From positions 1 through 64,000 of the forward strand of contig MELF01000049.1 of NCBI GenBank assembly GCA_001767525.1: a DNA stretch of 64,000 nt. The letters run 5' to 3'. This DNA comes from Acidobacteria bacterium RIFCSPLOWO2_12_FULL_68_19. GTDB lineage: Bacteria; Acidobacteriota; Vicinamibacteria; Vicinamibacterales; UBA2999. The stretch's first letter is position 1, and each line of letters starts with the position of its first letter. Position numbers and translations under genes: made by a program. A model generated the notes under the pieces. That model worked only from the letters and a program-made list of their open reading frames with translations, made no database searches and was not told the DNA's origin. Below are positions 1-7,552 of this stretch, one piece after another.

Positions 1-92
1 ATGATGCTACCGGACTTCTCAAAACGGACCTGCTCTCCAATGGCGCGGATTTGGCATTCAAGCCCGACCGAGCCGGAGCCGAAGCCCTCTGA
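1..92 (+). CDS. C-terminal end of an unidentified protein (partial)
   Basis: From base 3 there is one frame open to a TGA at 90-92, giving about 29 residues ending in DRAGAEAL. The composition (K, D, F mixed with A and L) is protein-like, but nothing in it identifies a family, and the gene begins before the window. Bases 93-238 that follow show no convincing ORF on either strand. The call rests only on an open frame at a window edge and is weak. Confidence 0.3.
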   Translation, partial: DATGLLKTDLLSNGADLAFKPDRAGAEAL

Positions 93-238
93 GAACGAGC
101 TACCAACTCACAGACAAGACGGCATGCCACGTTCCGCCGCGTTGGGGTGAACCCCGCGATTGCATGCCTCTTCCGACAGACCCGACCGCGTCTCGTTCGC
201 TCCCACCGGGCCGGGAACGCCGCCGGGGGTTCCTCCGC

Positions 239-267
239 TTGACTCATCATGATGAGTCAGATATGCT
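239..267 (+). promoter_or_regulatory. vapBC promoter with palindromic operator
   Basis: TTGACT (239-244) and TATGCT (262-267) form a near-consensus -35/-10 pair with a 17-base spacer. A perfect 20-base palindrome, TGACTCATCATGATGAGTCA, occupies 240-259, overlapping the -35 and filling most of the spacer. The predicted transcription start, seven bases past the -10, falls on the GTG at 274, so the mRNA would be leaderless. Ribbon-helix-helix antitoxins normally repress their own operon by binding such palindromes, so this is the expected operator. Confidence 0.8.
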
Positions 268-273
268 CGCGAT

Positions 274-531
274 GTGGCTAAGCGACTCCAGGTGCTCCTC
301 GAAGAGGCGGAGTGGCGGGAGCTGCGGCGCACCGCCCGCGCCGAGCGCACGACGGTCGCCGAGTGGGTCCGCCGCGCCCTGCGTTCGGCCCAGCGGCAGG
401 CCTCGCCGAAGGACGCCGACCGGAAGCTGTCGGCTATCCGACGAGCCGCGCGCCACCGGTTTCCGACTGCCGACCTCGCGCAGATGCACGCCGAGATCGA
501 GCGTGGTTACCTGGGGTCGGCCACGCCGTGA
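274..531 (+). CDS. VapB-like ribbon-helix-helix antitoxin
   Basis: An 85-residue protein with an N-terminal ribbon-helix-helix pattern: a short strand (KRLQVLL), then two helices containing [16 protein letters not shown]. The more polar C-terminal half would wrap the toxin. It is expected to neutralise the PIN ribonuclease encoded next and to bind DNA as a dimer to autoregulate. The GTG start at 274 is fixed by the -10 hexamer six bases upstream; there is no Shine-Dalgarno. Its TGA overlaps the toxin start as GTGA (528-531), so the two genes are translationally coupled. The family call rests on fold pattern and context. Confidence 0.8.
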   Translation: MAKRLQVLLEEAEWRELRRTARAERTTVAEWVRRALRSAQRQASPKDADRKLSAIRRAARHRFPTADLAQMHAEIERGYLGSATP

Positions 532-926
532 TTCTCATCGACACGAACGTGCCGATGTATCTCGTCGGTGCGACTCACCCACACAAGACTGATGCACAGC
601 GACTCCTCGAACGCGTCGCGCTCGGGCGCGATCGACTCGTTACCGACGCCGAGGTGTTCCAGGAGATTCTTCATCGCTACGTAGCCATCGACCGCCGCGA
701 CGCAATTCAGCCGACCTTCGACCTGCTGACCGACCTGGTCGACGAGGTGTTTCCCATCGATACCGTGGTGGTCGACCGCGCGAAGTCGCTCGTGTTGGCG
801 TATCCGCGTCTCTCGGCCCGCGATGCCATTCACGTCGCCAGCATGCAGGAGCACGGCGTCTCGCGCGTCATGAGCTTCGACGCCGCGTTCGACGCTGTTC
901 CGGGCCTCACGCGCCTCGGCGCGTGA
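528..926 (+). CDS. vapC: VapC-like PIN-domain ribonuclease toxin
   Basis: A 132-residue PIN-domain protein. The acidic metal-binding residues are visible: Asp in LIDTN near the N-terminus, Glu in DAEVFQEIL, Asp in ARDAIHVA and Asp in MSFDAAFD near the C-terminus. VapC toxins are Mg2+-dependent endoribonucleases that cut tRNA or rRNA and stop growth unless bound by VapB. The GTG start overlaps the antitoxin stop, which fits a two-gene toxin-antitoxin operon. Length is normal for the family and all catalytic acids are present, so it looks intact. The RNA target cannot be read from sequence. Confidence 0.88.
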   Translation: MILIDTNVPMYLVGATHPHKTDAQRLLERVALGRDRLVTDAEVFQEILHRYVAIDRRDAIQPTFDLLTDLVDEVFPIDTVVVDRAKSLVLAYPRLSARDAIHVASMQEHGVSRVMSFDAAFDAVPGLTRLGA

Positions 927-1003
927 CCCGCGTCGAGCCTGTCGTCGACGAGCTGCTCGGGCGGTCCTTCATCGCCAAGTACACGCGCCTGCTGGATTAC
1001 TGA
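923..1003 (+). CDS. possible 26-residue ORF coupled to vapC
   Basis: A GTG at 923 overlaps the vapC stop as GTGA and opens a frame ending [16 protein letters not shown] at a TGA (1001-1003). It converges on the DUF2231 gene, whose stop it overlaps. The ending looks like a natural protein C-terminus, so it could be a remnant of a larger gene brought next to vapC, or chance. No family is recognised. Confidence 0.22.
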   Translation: MTRVEPVVDELLGRSFIAKYTRLLDY

Positions 1004-1470
1004 CCCCGGCGAGGTTCGGAAGCGCCGATGACGCCAACACCCTGCTCGTAGACGAGCCGTGCGCCACGCTCCGCCGTCTGGTAGACGAGGAGCGCCGCCA
1101 GTAGTCCCGCGACGGCCAGCGCCAGGCGGAGGGGCCGGTTCCACGGCGCGCCAGACATGAACCCCGCCGTCTGCACCATGGCCACGACTCCGGTCATCAG
1201 CGTGGTGGCCAGCGCCCAGGCACGATGGGCATCCACGATCGGATGCGCCATCCCCGGCAGAAAGACCGTATCGGCGGCCTGGGTGCCCGACAGGAACGCC
1301 GCAAACGCCATGATCGCGCCCGTCACATACAGGCTGACGGCCATCGGCACGAGCCATGCCGGTCGCCGGATCGCGGCACTCAACAGGTCGGCGGTCGCCG
1401 CGGTCAGCAGCAGCACGATCGGGAAGTGCGCGACGAGTGGATGAAGGTTCGGCGCCCAGCTCGGAAGCAT
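997..1470 (-). CDS. DUF2231 integral membrane protein
   Basis: A 157-residue protein with four hydrophobic segments. It opens with the DUF2231 signature HPLVAHFPIVLLL near residue 10, whose membrane histidines recall haem- or metal-binding membrane proteins. DUF2231 proteins have no assigned biochemical function, but they recur beside c-type cytochromes and copper proteins. It lies three bases downstream of the octaheme cytochrome on the same strand, so the two are almost certainly co-transcribed. A role as a membrane anchor or quinol-facing partner for that cytochrome is an inference from context. Confidence 0.75.
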   Translation of the reverse strand: MLPSWAPNLHPLVAHFPIVLLLTAATADLLSAAIRRPAWLVPMAVSLYVTGAIMAFAAFLSGTQAADTVFLPGMAHPIVDAHRAWALATTLMTGVVAMVQTAGFMSGAPWNRPLRLALAVAGLLAALLVYQTAERGARLVYEQGVGVIGASEPRRGQ

Positions 1471-1473
1471 CGA

Positions 1474-3648
1474 CTACTTGAATGGTAACTCGCTCACCAC
1501 GTGGCACGTGCCGCAGGCGGCCGTGTACGGAACAGGCATCGCCCGGCCCGGAGGCACCCCGTCGACGGCCACGTTGGTCTTTCGCGGCACGTCGAACACA
1601 TGGGACTTCAACGGACCTTGCCAATACGCGTTGTCCTCCTCCTCCTGCGCAACGGCATACGGCGGCGTCTTGATCATCCTGCCGAAATCGCCGGCAATGC
1701 CCCCCGTATTGGCGGTGCCCGGCATATGACAGTCGATGCAACGGGTCTGCCGGCCCTTCATCTTCGCGTTCAGCTTCGTTTCCATGTGAGACAGCACGTC
1801 CACCGTGTGACACCGCTGACAGAGCGGGGAGGCGGAGTCGTCAGGGTCGTGAATGAGCCAGCGCGGGTACGGTGTGCCGCCGTGCATGTCGTGACAATCC
1901 GAGCAGGCGACCAGCACGCGATCGTTCCGGTACAACTTCGACTTCAGGAAGTCCGCGTACTGTTGATGCGGCTTGTTCGAGTGGACATCGTCGGGCCAGA
2001 TGTTGTCCTCCCGCCCCGGACCTCGCATGGTGGGCCCCTTCTTGACCGGGTCGGTGTACTTCGTAATCAGCTCGTGGCGGCCGATTCCGGGCCTCGCGAG
2101 ATCCCCTGCCTGGCTGATCGCCTGCGTATAGCCAATGGTCGGCCCCCCATAACCCTGCCTCCGGTCGTGGCATCGGCCGCAAACCACGCTGGACCGCTCC
2201 GCCGACAGGTACCTGGGGTTGACGATGAATCGCGAGCGGCCGGCGTTGGCCACATGCTCGGACCCCGGGCCGTGACAACTTTCGCAGCCGATGTTGATCT
2301 CGTCCGGCTCCGGATCGTCGTCGATGTTCATCTCGCCGCCCGGGTCGTTGACGGCCCGCACGAGAAACTGACCGGTCGTCTTGTCCTGATATCGCTCCCA
2401 GCCCGTCAAGTGACAGCTCGCGCACATGGTCTGTACGGCATTGTCGTTGACCGGCGGCGCCGTCAGCCTATCGTCGGCCGTTCCGTATCGGGTGTCCGCG
2501 CCGGCCGACCACCACATGTAGAACTTGTAGTCCTGCCAGACGCGCCGCTCTCGGTTCAGCCTGTTGTCGCGCCCGGTCATGTTGTACCGCAGCACGGTGT
2601 ACCACCCCTGACGATCGCCCAGTCCCGGCGGCACCGAGACGATGTACCGCTGGTCGTGGACCGCCCCGCCGTAGAGCAGCTTGACCTCCAGGTGGGCCGG
2701 GCTGTTGGGGTCCTGCGGGTTCAGCCGATTCACCATCGTGATGGAGTACTTGCCGTTGGCCGTATTCCTCCACAGATAGACATCCGCATAGACCGCCCCG
2801 ATCGGCAGCCGGAGGTCGCCGAAGGCTCGCAGCGTGAACTTGTCGTCACCCCTGCCTGGGTCGTAGTCGCCGAGTTCGAGGCGCGTTCCGCGCACGTAGT
2901 TCTCTACCGCTGGGAAGGACTCGAGCGCGGCAAAATATTTCGGATGTCGGGAATAGTCCTGCATCCGCCCTGGAGCGTCGGGCACCGTCCATCCGAGCTT
3001 GTGGGCTGTCTGCTTCCAGTGTTCCTTGTCCGTGTGGCAGGACAGACAAGTCGAGCTGCCGGCGTACCGGGCGGCTGCAGAGGGACTGCTCGAGACCTTG
3101 ATCGTCATCGACCGGCCGCGCAACTCCTCGGCTGGACGGCTTCGTCGGCTCTGGTCCCCACCGGGCAGGTGCTCGGTGTCGGTGGCGCCAGGCGTCACAT
3201 GGACGAAGAACCGGCCGTCGGGCACGTGTGACATGACGAAGCTGCCCCGAGCGTCCGTCGTGGCGTGCGGGAATCCCGCTCCCCGCAGTCGAATCGCGTC
3301 CTCGAGCGGTTCATCGTAGGCTTCCGCCGGGTACGGCGGCGCGTAGATCGCACTGGCGGTCATTCGCGTCGTGACGTCGATCGCCGTGACGGGGACGAGA
3401 TGGACCATGGCGCCGGCAACCGGATGGCCCGGATTGGCAGGCGCGCCGCCCACGACCGGCGCAGAAGACGCGCTCAGCACCCGGCCCGTGAATTGACCGG
3501 CCCGACCGGGTGCTTGAGCGGCCGCAGTGGTTGCCGCCGTGGCTCGCAGCATCACCTCCGCCAGCAGCAGCACGGTCAGGAGTGATGCTGCGAGCCAGAA
3601 ACGTCTCGTCACGCGCTCCTGCTGCATCTCAGCCTCGGTCGACTCCAC
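1474..3648 (-). CDS. octaheme c-type cytochrome with N-terminal Ig-like domain
   Basis: A 724-residue secreted protein with a signal anchor (residues about 16-45), a carboxypeptidase-regulatory-like beta domain (about 52-155), and eight CxxCH haem-binding motifs at residues 201, 409, 455, 490, 582, 610, 637 and 712. A haem-free stretch of about 200 residues separates motif 1 from motif 2. It should carry electrons in the periplasm or at the outer membrane. Motif number matches octaheme reductases, but I see none of the variant CxxCK active-site motifs of nitrite reductases, so the substrate is unknown. The GTG start at 3648 lies four bases after the upstream gene; an internal GTG at 3612 with AGGAG before it is an alternative. 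Confidence 0.85.
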   Translation of the reverse strand: MESTEAEMQQERVTRRFWLAASLLTVLLLAEVMLRATAATTAAAQAPGRAGQFTGRVLSASSAPVVGGAPANPGHPVAGAMVHLVPVTAIDVTTRMTASAIYAPPYPAEAYDEPLEDAIRLRGAGFPHATTDARGSFVMSHVPDGRFFVHVTPGATDTEHLPGGDQSRRSRPAEELRGRSMTIKVSSSPSAAARYAGSSTCLSCHTDKEHWKQTAHKLGWTVPDAPGRMQDYSRHPKYFAALESFPAVENYVRGTRLELGDYDPGRGDDKFTLRAFGDLRLPIGAVYADVYLWRNTANGKYSITMVNRLNPQDPNSPAHLEVKLLYGGAVHDQRYIVSVPPGLGDRQGWYTVLRYNMTGRDNRLNRERRVWQDYKFYMWWSAGADTRYGTADDRLTAPPVNDNAVQTMCASCHLTGWERYQDKTTGQFLVRAVNDPGGEMNIDDDPEPDEINIGCESCHGPGSEHVANAGRSRFIVNPRYLSAERSSVVCGRCHDRRQGYGGPTIGYTQAISQAGDLARPGIGRHELITKYTDPVKKGPTMRGPGREDNIWPDDVHSNKPHQQYADFLKSKLYRNDRVLVACSDCHDMHGGTPYPRWLIHDPDDSASPLCQRCHTVDVLSHMETKLNAKMKGRQTRCIDCHMPGTANTGGIAGDFGRMIKTPPYAVAQEEEDNAYWQGPLKSHVFDVPRKTNVAVDGVPPGRAMPVPYTAACGTCHVVSELPFK

Positions 3649-3652
3649 CGCG

Positions 3653-4414
3653 TCAAGGACCCAGCGGCGCGAGCGGAAAGACGAAAACGAACGACAGCGA
3701 CCACGGGCTCGCCTTGTCGAGGTACTGTTCGCCGCCGATGACGTCGCCGGCCTTCGGCAGGCCGGTGGCGAGATAGTCGAGCGACAGCTCCACTTCCACG
3801 CGGCGCAGCCACGGCGCGTGCTGCAGCCGGTGGAAGACGCGGAATGCGGTGTCCCACTCGAAATTCAGCTTGTGCGTGTACACGCTGCCCGCCCGGGGCG
3901 TTTCCCCGGGACTCAGCTTGTCGACCAGATCCACATGCGACGACACCCAGCCGGCGGTCTGGTCCGTGTCGATCAGCTCGACATTGAGCTCCGACTCGAT
4001 CTCAATCCCGTTGTCGCGGATCGACGACCGCCGCAGCTCGCTGGCGGCGACTCCCGTGAACGGGTGCACCGGCCTCTCGCCGAACGGAACCAGGATGGCC
4101 TCGAACGTCAGTCCGATGCGGGGAATCTCGGTCGGGACGTCGAGCGCAAGGATCAGCTCGAACGTCGTCTCGCGCGGCACGCGCTCGACCGCGCCATCCA
4201 CGTTCAGGCGCGGCCGTCCTGCGAGATGCTCGATCGTGAACGTCGGCTCGAGCTTCAGCTCGGGCGCGCAGAGGATCGTGCACGGCCGGTCCTGCTCCGT
4301 CTGCGCGCCCGCCGGCGGCGCAACGAGCAGGCCGGCGAGCGACGCCACTGCCATCGTGCAGGATGCCGTCGCGTTCCGCGGCCACCGACGAGGCGAACGT
4401 GTGGCTGCGAACAC
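3653..4414 (-). CDS. secreted protein of unknown function, possible outer-membrane component
   Basis: About 253 residues: an Arg-rich N-terminus, a hydrophobic core and an AGAQ signal-cleavage site, then alternating polar/hydrophobic strands and a C-terminus rich in aromatic and hydrophobic residues (WSLSFVFVFPLAPLGP), as in beta-barrel or beta-sandwich envelope proteins. It is first in the operon with the octaheme cytochrome and DUF2231 protein. The open frame extends upstream to a TTG at 4441, but the promoter at 4430-4457 predicts an RNA start near 4423, so the GTG at 4414 (or ATG 4354) is the first usable start. No family is recognised; an outer-membrane partner for the cytochrome is a guess from context. 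Confidence 0.6.
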   Translation of the reverse strand: MFAATRSPRRWPRNATASCTMAVASLAGLLVAPPAGAQTEQDRPCTILCAPELKLEPTFTIEHLAGRPRLNVDGAVERVPRETTFELILALDVPTEIPRIGLTFEAILVPFGERPVHPFTGVAASELRRSSIRDNGIEIESELNVELIDTDQTAGWVSSHVDLVDKLSPGETPRAGSVYTHKLNFEWDTAFRVFHRLQHAPWLRRVEVELSLDYLATGLPKAGDVIGGEQYLDKASPWSLSFVFVFPLAPLGP

Positions 4415-4429
4415 TGATGGTGGTTGCCA

Positions 4430-4457
4430 AGTATATGGCAATCGTTCCGACAGTCAA
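4430..4457 (-). promoter_or_regulatory. promoter of the octaheme cytochrome operon
   Basis: On the minus strand, TTGACT (4457-4452) and TATACT (4435-4430) are separated by 16 bases. It faces away from the CoA-transferase promoter at 4488-4493, so this 58-base gap holds two divergent promoters. The match to sigma-70 consensus is the best in the window apart from those of vapB and the metallothionein gene. Confidence 0.65.
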
Positions 4458-4499
4458 TCGAGGCGCCGGCGCCCCACGTGCCTGGCATAAGATGGCGCG

Positions 4500-5690
4500 G
4501 TGAGCACCCGCGTCCTTGCAGGCGTCACCGTCGTCGATCTGACGCGGGTGATGTCGGGGCCCTACTGCACGCTCATGCTCGCCGACATGGGCGCGCGCGT
4601 CGTCAAGATCGAACATCCGCAGCGCGGCGACGACACGCGCGCCTGGGGACCGCCGTTCGTCAACGGCGAGAGCGTCTACTTCCTGAGCGTGAACCGCAAC
4701 AAGGAGAGCCTGACGCTCGATTTCAAGCGGCCCGAGGGACGCCGCATCCTCGACCGCCTGCTCGAAGGCGCCGACGTCCTCGTCGAGAACTTCCGGCCCG
4801 GGACGCTCGCGCGGCTCGGCCTCGACTATCGGTCGATCGCCCCGCGCCACCCGCGCCTCGTCTATGCCTCGATTTCCGGCTACGGGCAGACCGGCCCGTT
4901 GCGGGAACTCGCCGGCTACGACGCGGTGGCCCAGGCTGAAGGCGGCCTCATGAGCATCACCGGCGACCCGGACGGGCCGCCGTTCCGGCTCGGTCTGCCT
5001 ATCGTCGACCTCGTGTCTGGTCTCTTCGCCGGGCAGGGGATCCTGGTCGCGCTGCTGGCGCGCGGCGTCAGCGGACAGGGGCAGTACGTCGACATTGCGA
5101 TGCAGGATGCGGTGGCGGCGCTGCTCACCTACCAGGCCGCGGGCTCGCTGGCCACCGGCGACAATCCACCGCGCATGGGCAACGCGCACGAGAGCATCGT
5201 TCCGTACGGCACCTTCGACGCCAGCGACGGGTTGCTCATGCTGGCCGTCGGCAACGACGATCAGTTCCGCCGCTTCTCGGACGCCGTGGGGGCTCCCGAG
5301 CTCGCCTCCGACGCGCGCTTCGCGACCAACCCGCAGCGGGTGGCGCACCGCGGCGTGCTGCTGCCGCTGCTCGCGCCGCTGCTCAGGAGACGCGCCCGTG
5401 GCGAGTGGACGCGCGTGCTTCGCGCCGCGGGCGTCCCGTGCGGCGCCGTCCGGACGATCGGCGAGATGCTCGCCGACCCGCAACTGGCCGCGCGCGACAT
5501 GATTGCCACCGTCGTCCACCCGACGGCCGGCGCGCTGCGCCTGGTGGGCAGCCCGGTCAGGCTCTCCGGCGCCGCGCGGCGGGCCGACCACGCCGCGCCG
5601 GCGCTCGGCGAACACACCGACGCGATTCTCGGGGAACTGGGGTTGAGCGCCGACGACATCGGCGCGCTTCGGCACCGAGGCGTCGTCTGA
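4500..5690 (+). CDS. CaiB/BaiF family CoA-transferase
   Basis: A 396-residue family III CoA-transferase, which moves CoA between carboxylic acids. Typical landmarks are VVDLTRVMSGPYCTLMLADMG at the N-terminus, KIEHPQRGDDTR, LVENFRPG and the GQGQYVDIAMQDAV segment whose second Asp corresponds to the catalytic aspartate of formyl-CoA transferase. The full family length is present. The acid and CoA donor cannot be deduced. The GTG start lies exactly six bases after a TAAGAT -10 hexamer (4488-4493), so the message is probably leaderless. It stands alone between two minus-strand operons. Confidence 0.88.
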   Translation: MSTRVLAGVTVVDLTRVMSGPYCTLMLADMGARVVKIEHPQRGDDTRAWGPPFVNGESVYFLSVNRNKESLTLDFKRPEGRRILDRLLEGADVLVENFRPGTLARLGLDYRSIAPRHPRLVYASISGYGQTGPLRELAGYDAVAQAEGGLMSITGDPDGPPFRLGLPIVDLVSGLFAGQGILVALLARGVSGQGQYVDIAMQDAVAALLTYQAAGSLATGDNPPRMGNAHESIVPYGTFDASDGLLMLAVGNDDQFRRFSDAVGAPELASDARFATNPQRVAHRGVLLPLLAPLLRRRARGEWTRVLRAAGVPCGAVRTIGEMLADPQLAARDMIATVVHPTAGALRLVGSPVRLSGAARRADHAAPALGEHTDAILGELGLSADDIGALRHRGVV

Positions 5691-5702
5691 CCCGGGTCCG
5701 TC

Positions 5703-5840
5703 CTACTTCCTGCGCAGCGGCGCCAGCGCCTCGACGATCGGGACCATCTTCAGCGTCGTCAACGTCCGGTCGCGGCATGAAGCCGCGTATAGACGGCCGT
5801 GATTGGACGACGCCTGGAGGTCAGCGCGCACCCGGACGGC
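5703..5840 (-). pseudogene. possible C-terminal remnant downstream of the diheme cytochrome
   Basis: In a minus-strand frame different from that of the cytochrome stop, bases 5840-5703 encode about 40 residues (HGRLYAASC, then TLTTLKMVPIVEALAPL) ending in TAG. The residue pattern is more protein-like than the other frames and resembles the tail of a secreted or propeller protein. No start codon or preceding domain is present, so it may be the remnant of a lost gene. Not assigned to a family. Confidence 0.25.
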
Positions 5841-6366
5841 GGACCCCGTAGCGTTCGGCCAGCCGATTGACGATGTTCTCCTTCTCTTCCGGCGTGACAA
5901 GAGCGCCCCAGCCGATCATCTTGTCCACTTCCCGCCGCCAGCCGTCGAGGTCGAGCCGCTGCTGTTCGATCAGCCGGAGATCGTGGCACACGAGGCACCG
6001 CGCCCGAACGAGCGAGGCGCCCGCGTCGGCGCCGGCATCGCCCGGCGGCGACTCGAGGCCGAAGCTCGACGTGAGGTACTCGAGGAGCGCCGGCCGGTCC
6101 GCGGCCTCGATGGACGCGCCCCATCCCGCCATCTTGTCCAGCTCGCGCGACCAGCCGTCCTGCGCCAGCCGCTGCTGGGCGATGAGTTCGGGCCCATGGC
6201 ACGTAAGACAGCTGGCCCGAAGGAGGTCGGATGAGGCTTGCCGGGTCCGCTCCGCGGCACCCGGCCTACGTACGGAGAACGGGTCCGGTGACGGCGAGGC
6301 TCCGAGGAGCGTCGTCGCAACGAGCGCGGCGGCGCTACGCCCCCACATTGACCCGCACCGCGTCAA
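5821..6366 (-). CDS. diheme cytochrome c, probable sulfite dehydrogenase electron acceptor
   Basis: A 181-residue protein with a signal peptide and two similar halves, each with a CxxCH motif (SCLTCHG near residue 53, RCLVCHD near residue 123) followed by the same W..E.DKM.GWG segment, indicating internal duplication. It overlaps the 3' end of the molybdenum oxidoreductase gene by up to 32 bases. In SorAB-type sulfite dehydrogenases the Mo subunit passes electrons to a c-type cytochrome, so this is the likely partner in the periplasm. The SorB of known enzymes is monoheme; the duplication here is a variant. The start may be the internal ATG at 6348. Confidence 0.8.
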   Translation of the reverse strand: MTRCGSMWGRSAAALVATTLLGASPSPDPFSVRRPGAAERTRQASSDLLRASCLTCHGPELIAQQRLAQDGWSRELDKMAGWGASIEAADRPALLEYLTSSFGLESPPGDAGADAGASLVRARCLVCHDLRLIEQQRLDLDGWRREVDKMIGWGALVTPEEKENIVNRLAERYGVRRPGAR

Positions 6367-7486
6367 TCGCGTTCCAGACGTAGCCGGCGGGATTCCACTC
6401 GGACACGATTGGCTGCGTGCGTCCGCGGCCGTCGGTTGCGCGCGACATCACAACATACGAGCCCGCGTCGGGCGGCCGCCACACGTACTCGAACCGCCGC
6501 CACGCGTAGCGCGCGCGGTCGCGTCCGAGCGCGGCCTCGGCCCAGGTCCTTCCGCCGTCGGTGGACACGTCGACACGGCGAATCTCGCCGTCGCCCGCCC
6601 AGGCAAAGCCGGTCACCGGGATTCCCTCCCGCATCACCGCCGCGTTGTCGGCCGGCGCGGTGATGAGCGATTTCACCGGCATCGCCCGCAGCGGAACGGT
6701 GTCCGACGCCGGCACGAGGGTGCCCGGCGGCACCGGCCGCCGCGGATAACGGTAGCCGGCCTGGACGAACGGACCGTCATGGTCCCGGGCGCTCGCCTGG
6801 ATGTGCGTCAGCCACTTGATCGAATGGGCGCCTTCCCACCCGGGAACGATCGCCCGCAGCGGGAACCCGTGGGACAGCGGAAGCGGCTCGCCGTTCATCT
6901 CGTAGGCGAGCAGCGTGTCGGAATCCATCGCCTTGTCGATTGGCAGCGACCTGATGAAATCGGGCGCGCGGCCGGGGCCGCGGTCCGCGCCGTCGAGCCA
7001 CAGGTACCGCGCCGACGCTCTCACGCCCGCCCGCCGGAGCACGTCGGCCAGGCGCACGCCGGTCCACGCGGCCGTCCCGACCGCGCCTCGTTCCCACTGC
7101 ACGCCGGCCACCGGGGGATCGAAGAACGCCCGGCCGTTGCCGGCGCACTCCAGCGTGACGACCTGCGTAACCGAGGGCAAGCCGCGGAGATCGGCGAGCG
7201 TCAACTGGAGCGCGCCCTCGACCTCGCCATCGACCCGCAGCGTCCATGAGCGCTCCTCGACCGACGGCGTATCGAAATGCGAGCGGACGTAGAACAGGTC
7301 GTTCGGCGTGATCCAGCTCGTCAGCAGATGCACCGGCGTCTCGAGATCTTCCGGCCGCGGCGAGCGGACGATCAGCCGCGCCTTCGAGACCGCCTGCTGC
7401 GCGGCGGCCGCCGGCGGAAGCAGCGCGGCCGCCGTGGCGCCCGGAATCACGCGACCGATGGTGTCGAGGAACGCGCGCCTGTACAT
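6335..7486 (-). CDS. periplasmic sulfite oxidase/dehydrogenase-like molybdoenzyme
   Basis: A 383-residue molybdopterin protein of the sulfite oxidase family. The N-terminus MYRRAFLDTIGR, followed by a hydrophobic stretch and AAAAQ, resembles a Tat signal, as expected for export of a folded cofactor enzyme. The Mo-binding cysteine is in ECAGNGR at residue 114, and the typical PGWEGAHSIKWLT segment and C-terminal Ig-like dimerisation domain are present. It probably oxidises sulfite (or a related sulfur or sulfoxide substrate) and passes electrons to the diheme cytochrome downstream. The open frame runs far upstream of 7486, but the Tat signal fixes this ATG. Confidence 0.87.
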   Translation of the reverse strand: MYRRAFLDTIGRVIPGATAAALLPPAAAAQQAVSKARLIVRSPRPEDLETPVHLLTSWITPNDLFYVRSHFDTPSVEERSWTLRVDGEVEGALQLTLADLRGLPSVTQVVTLECAGNGRAFFDPPVAGVQWERGAVGTAAWTGVRLADVLRRAGVRASARYLWLDGADRGPGRAPDFIRSLPIDKAMDSDTLLAYEMNGEPLPLSHGFPLRAIVPGWEGAHSIKWLTHIQASARDHDGPFVQAGYRYPRRPVPPGTLVPASDTVPLRAMPVKSLITAPADNAAVMREGIPVTGFAWAGDGEIRRVDVSTDGGRTWAEAALGRDRARYAWRRFEYVWRPPDAGSYVVMSRATDGRGRTQPIVSEWNPAGYVWNAIDAVRVNVGA

Positions 7487-7552
7487 GCCGGCCAGTTTCT
7501 CACAGCCACGACCCGTTCGAGGAGTACGAACGCCAACTGCTACACTTCCCGC

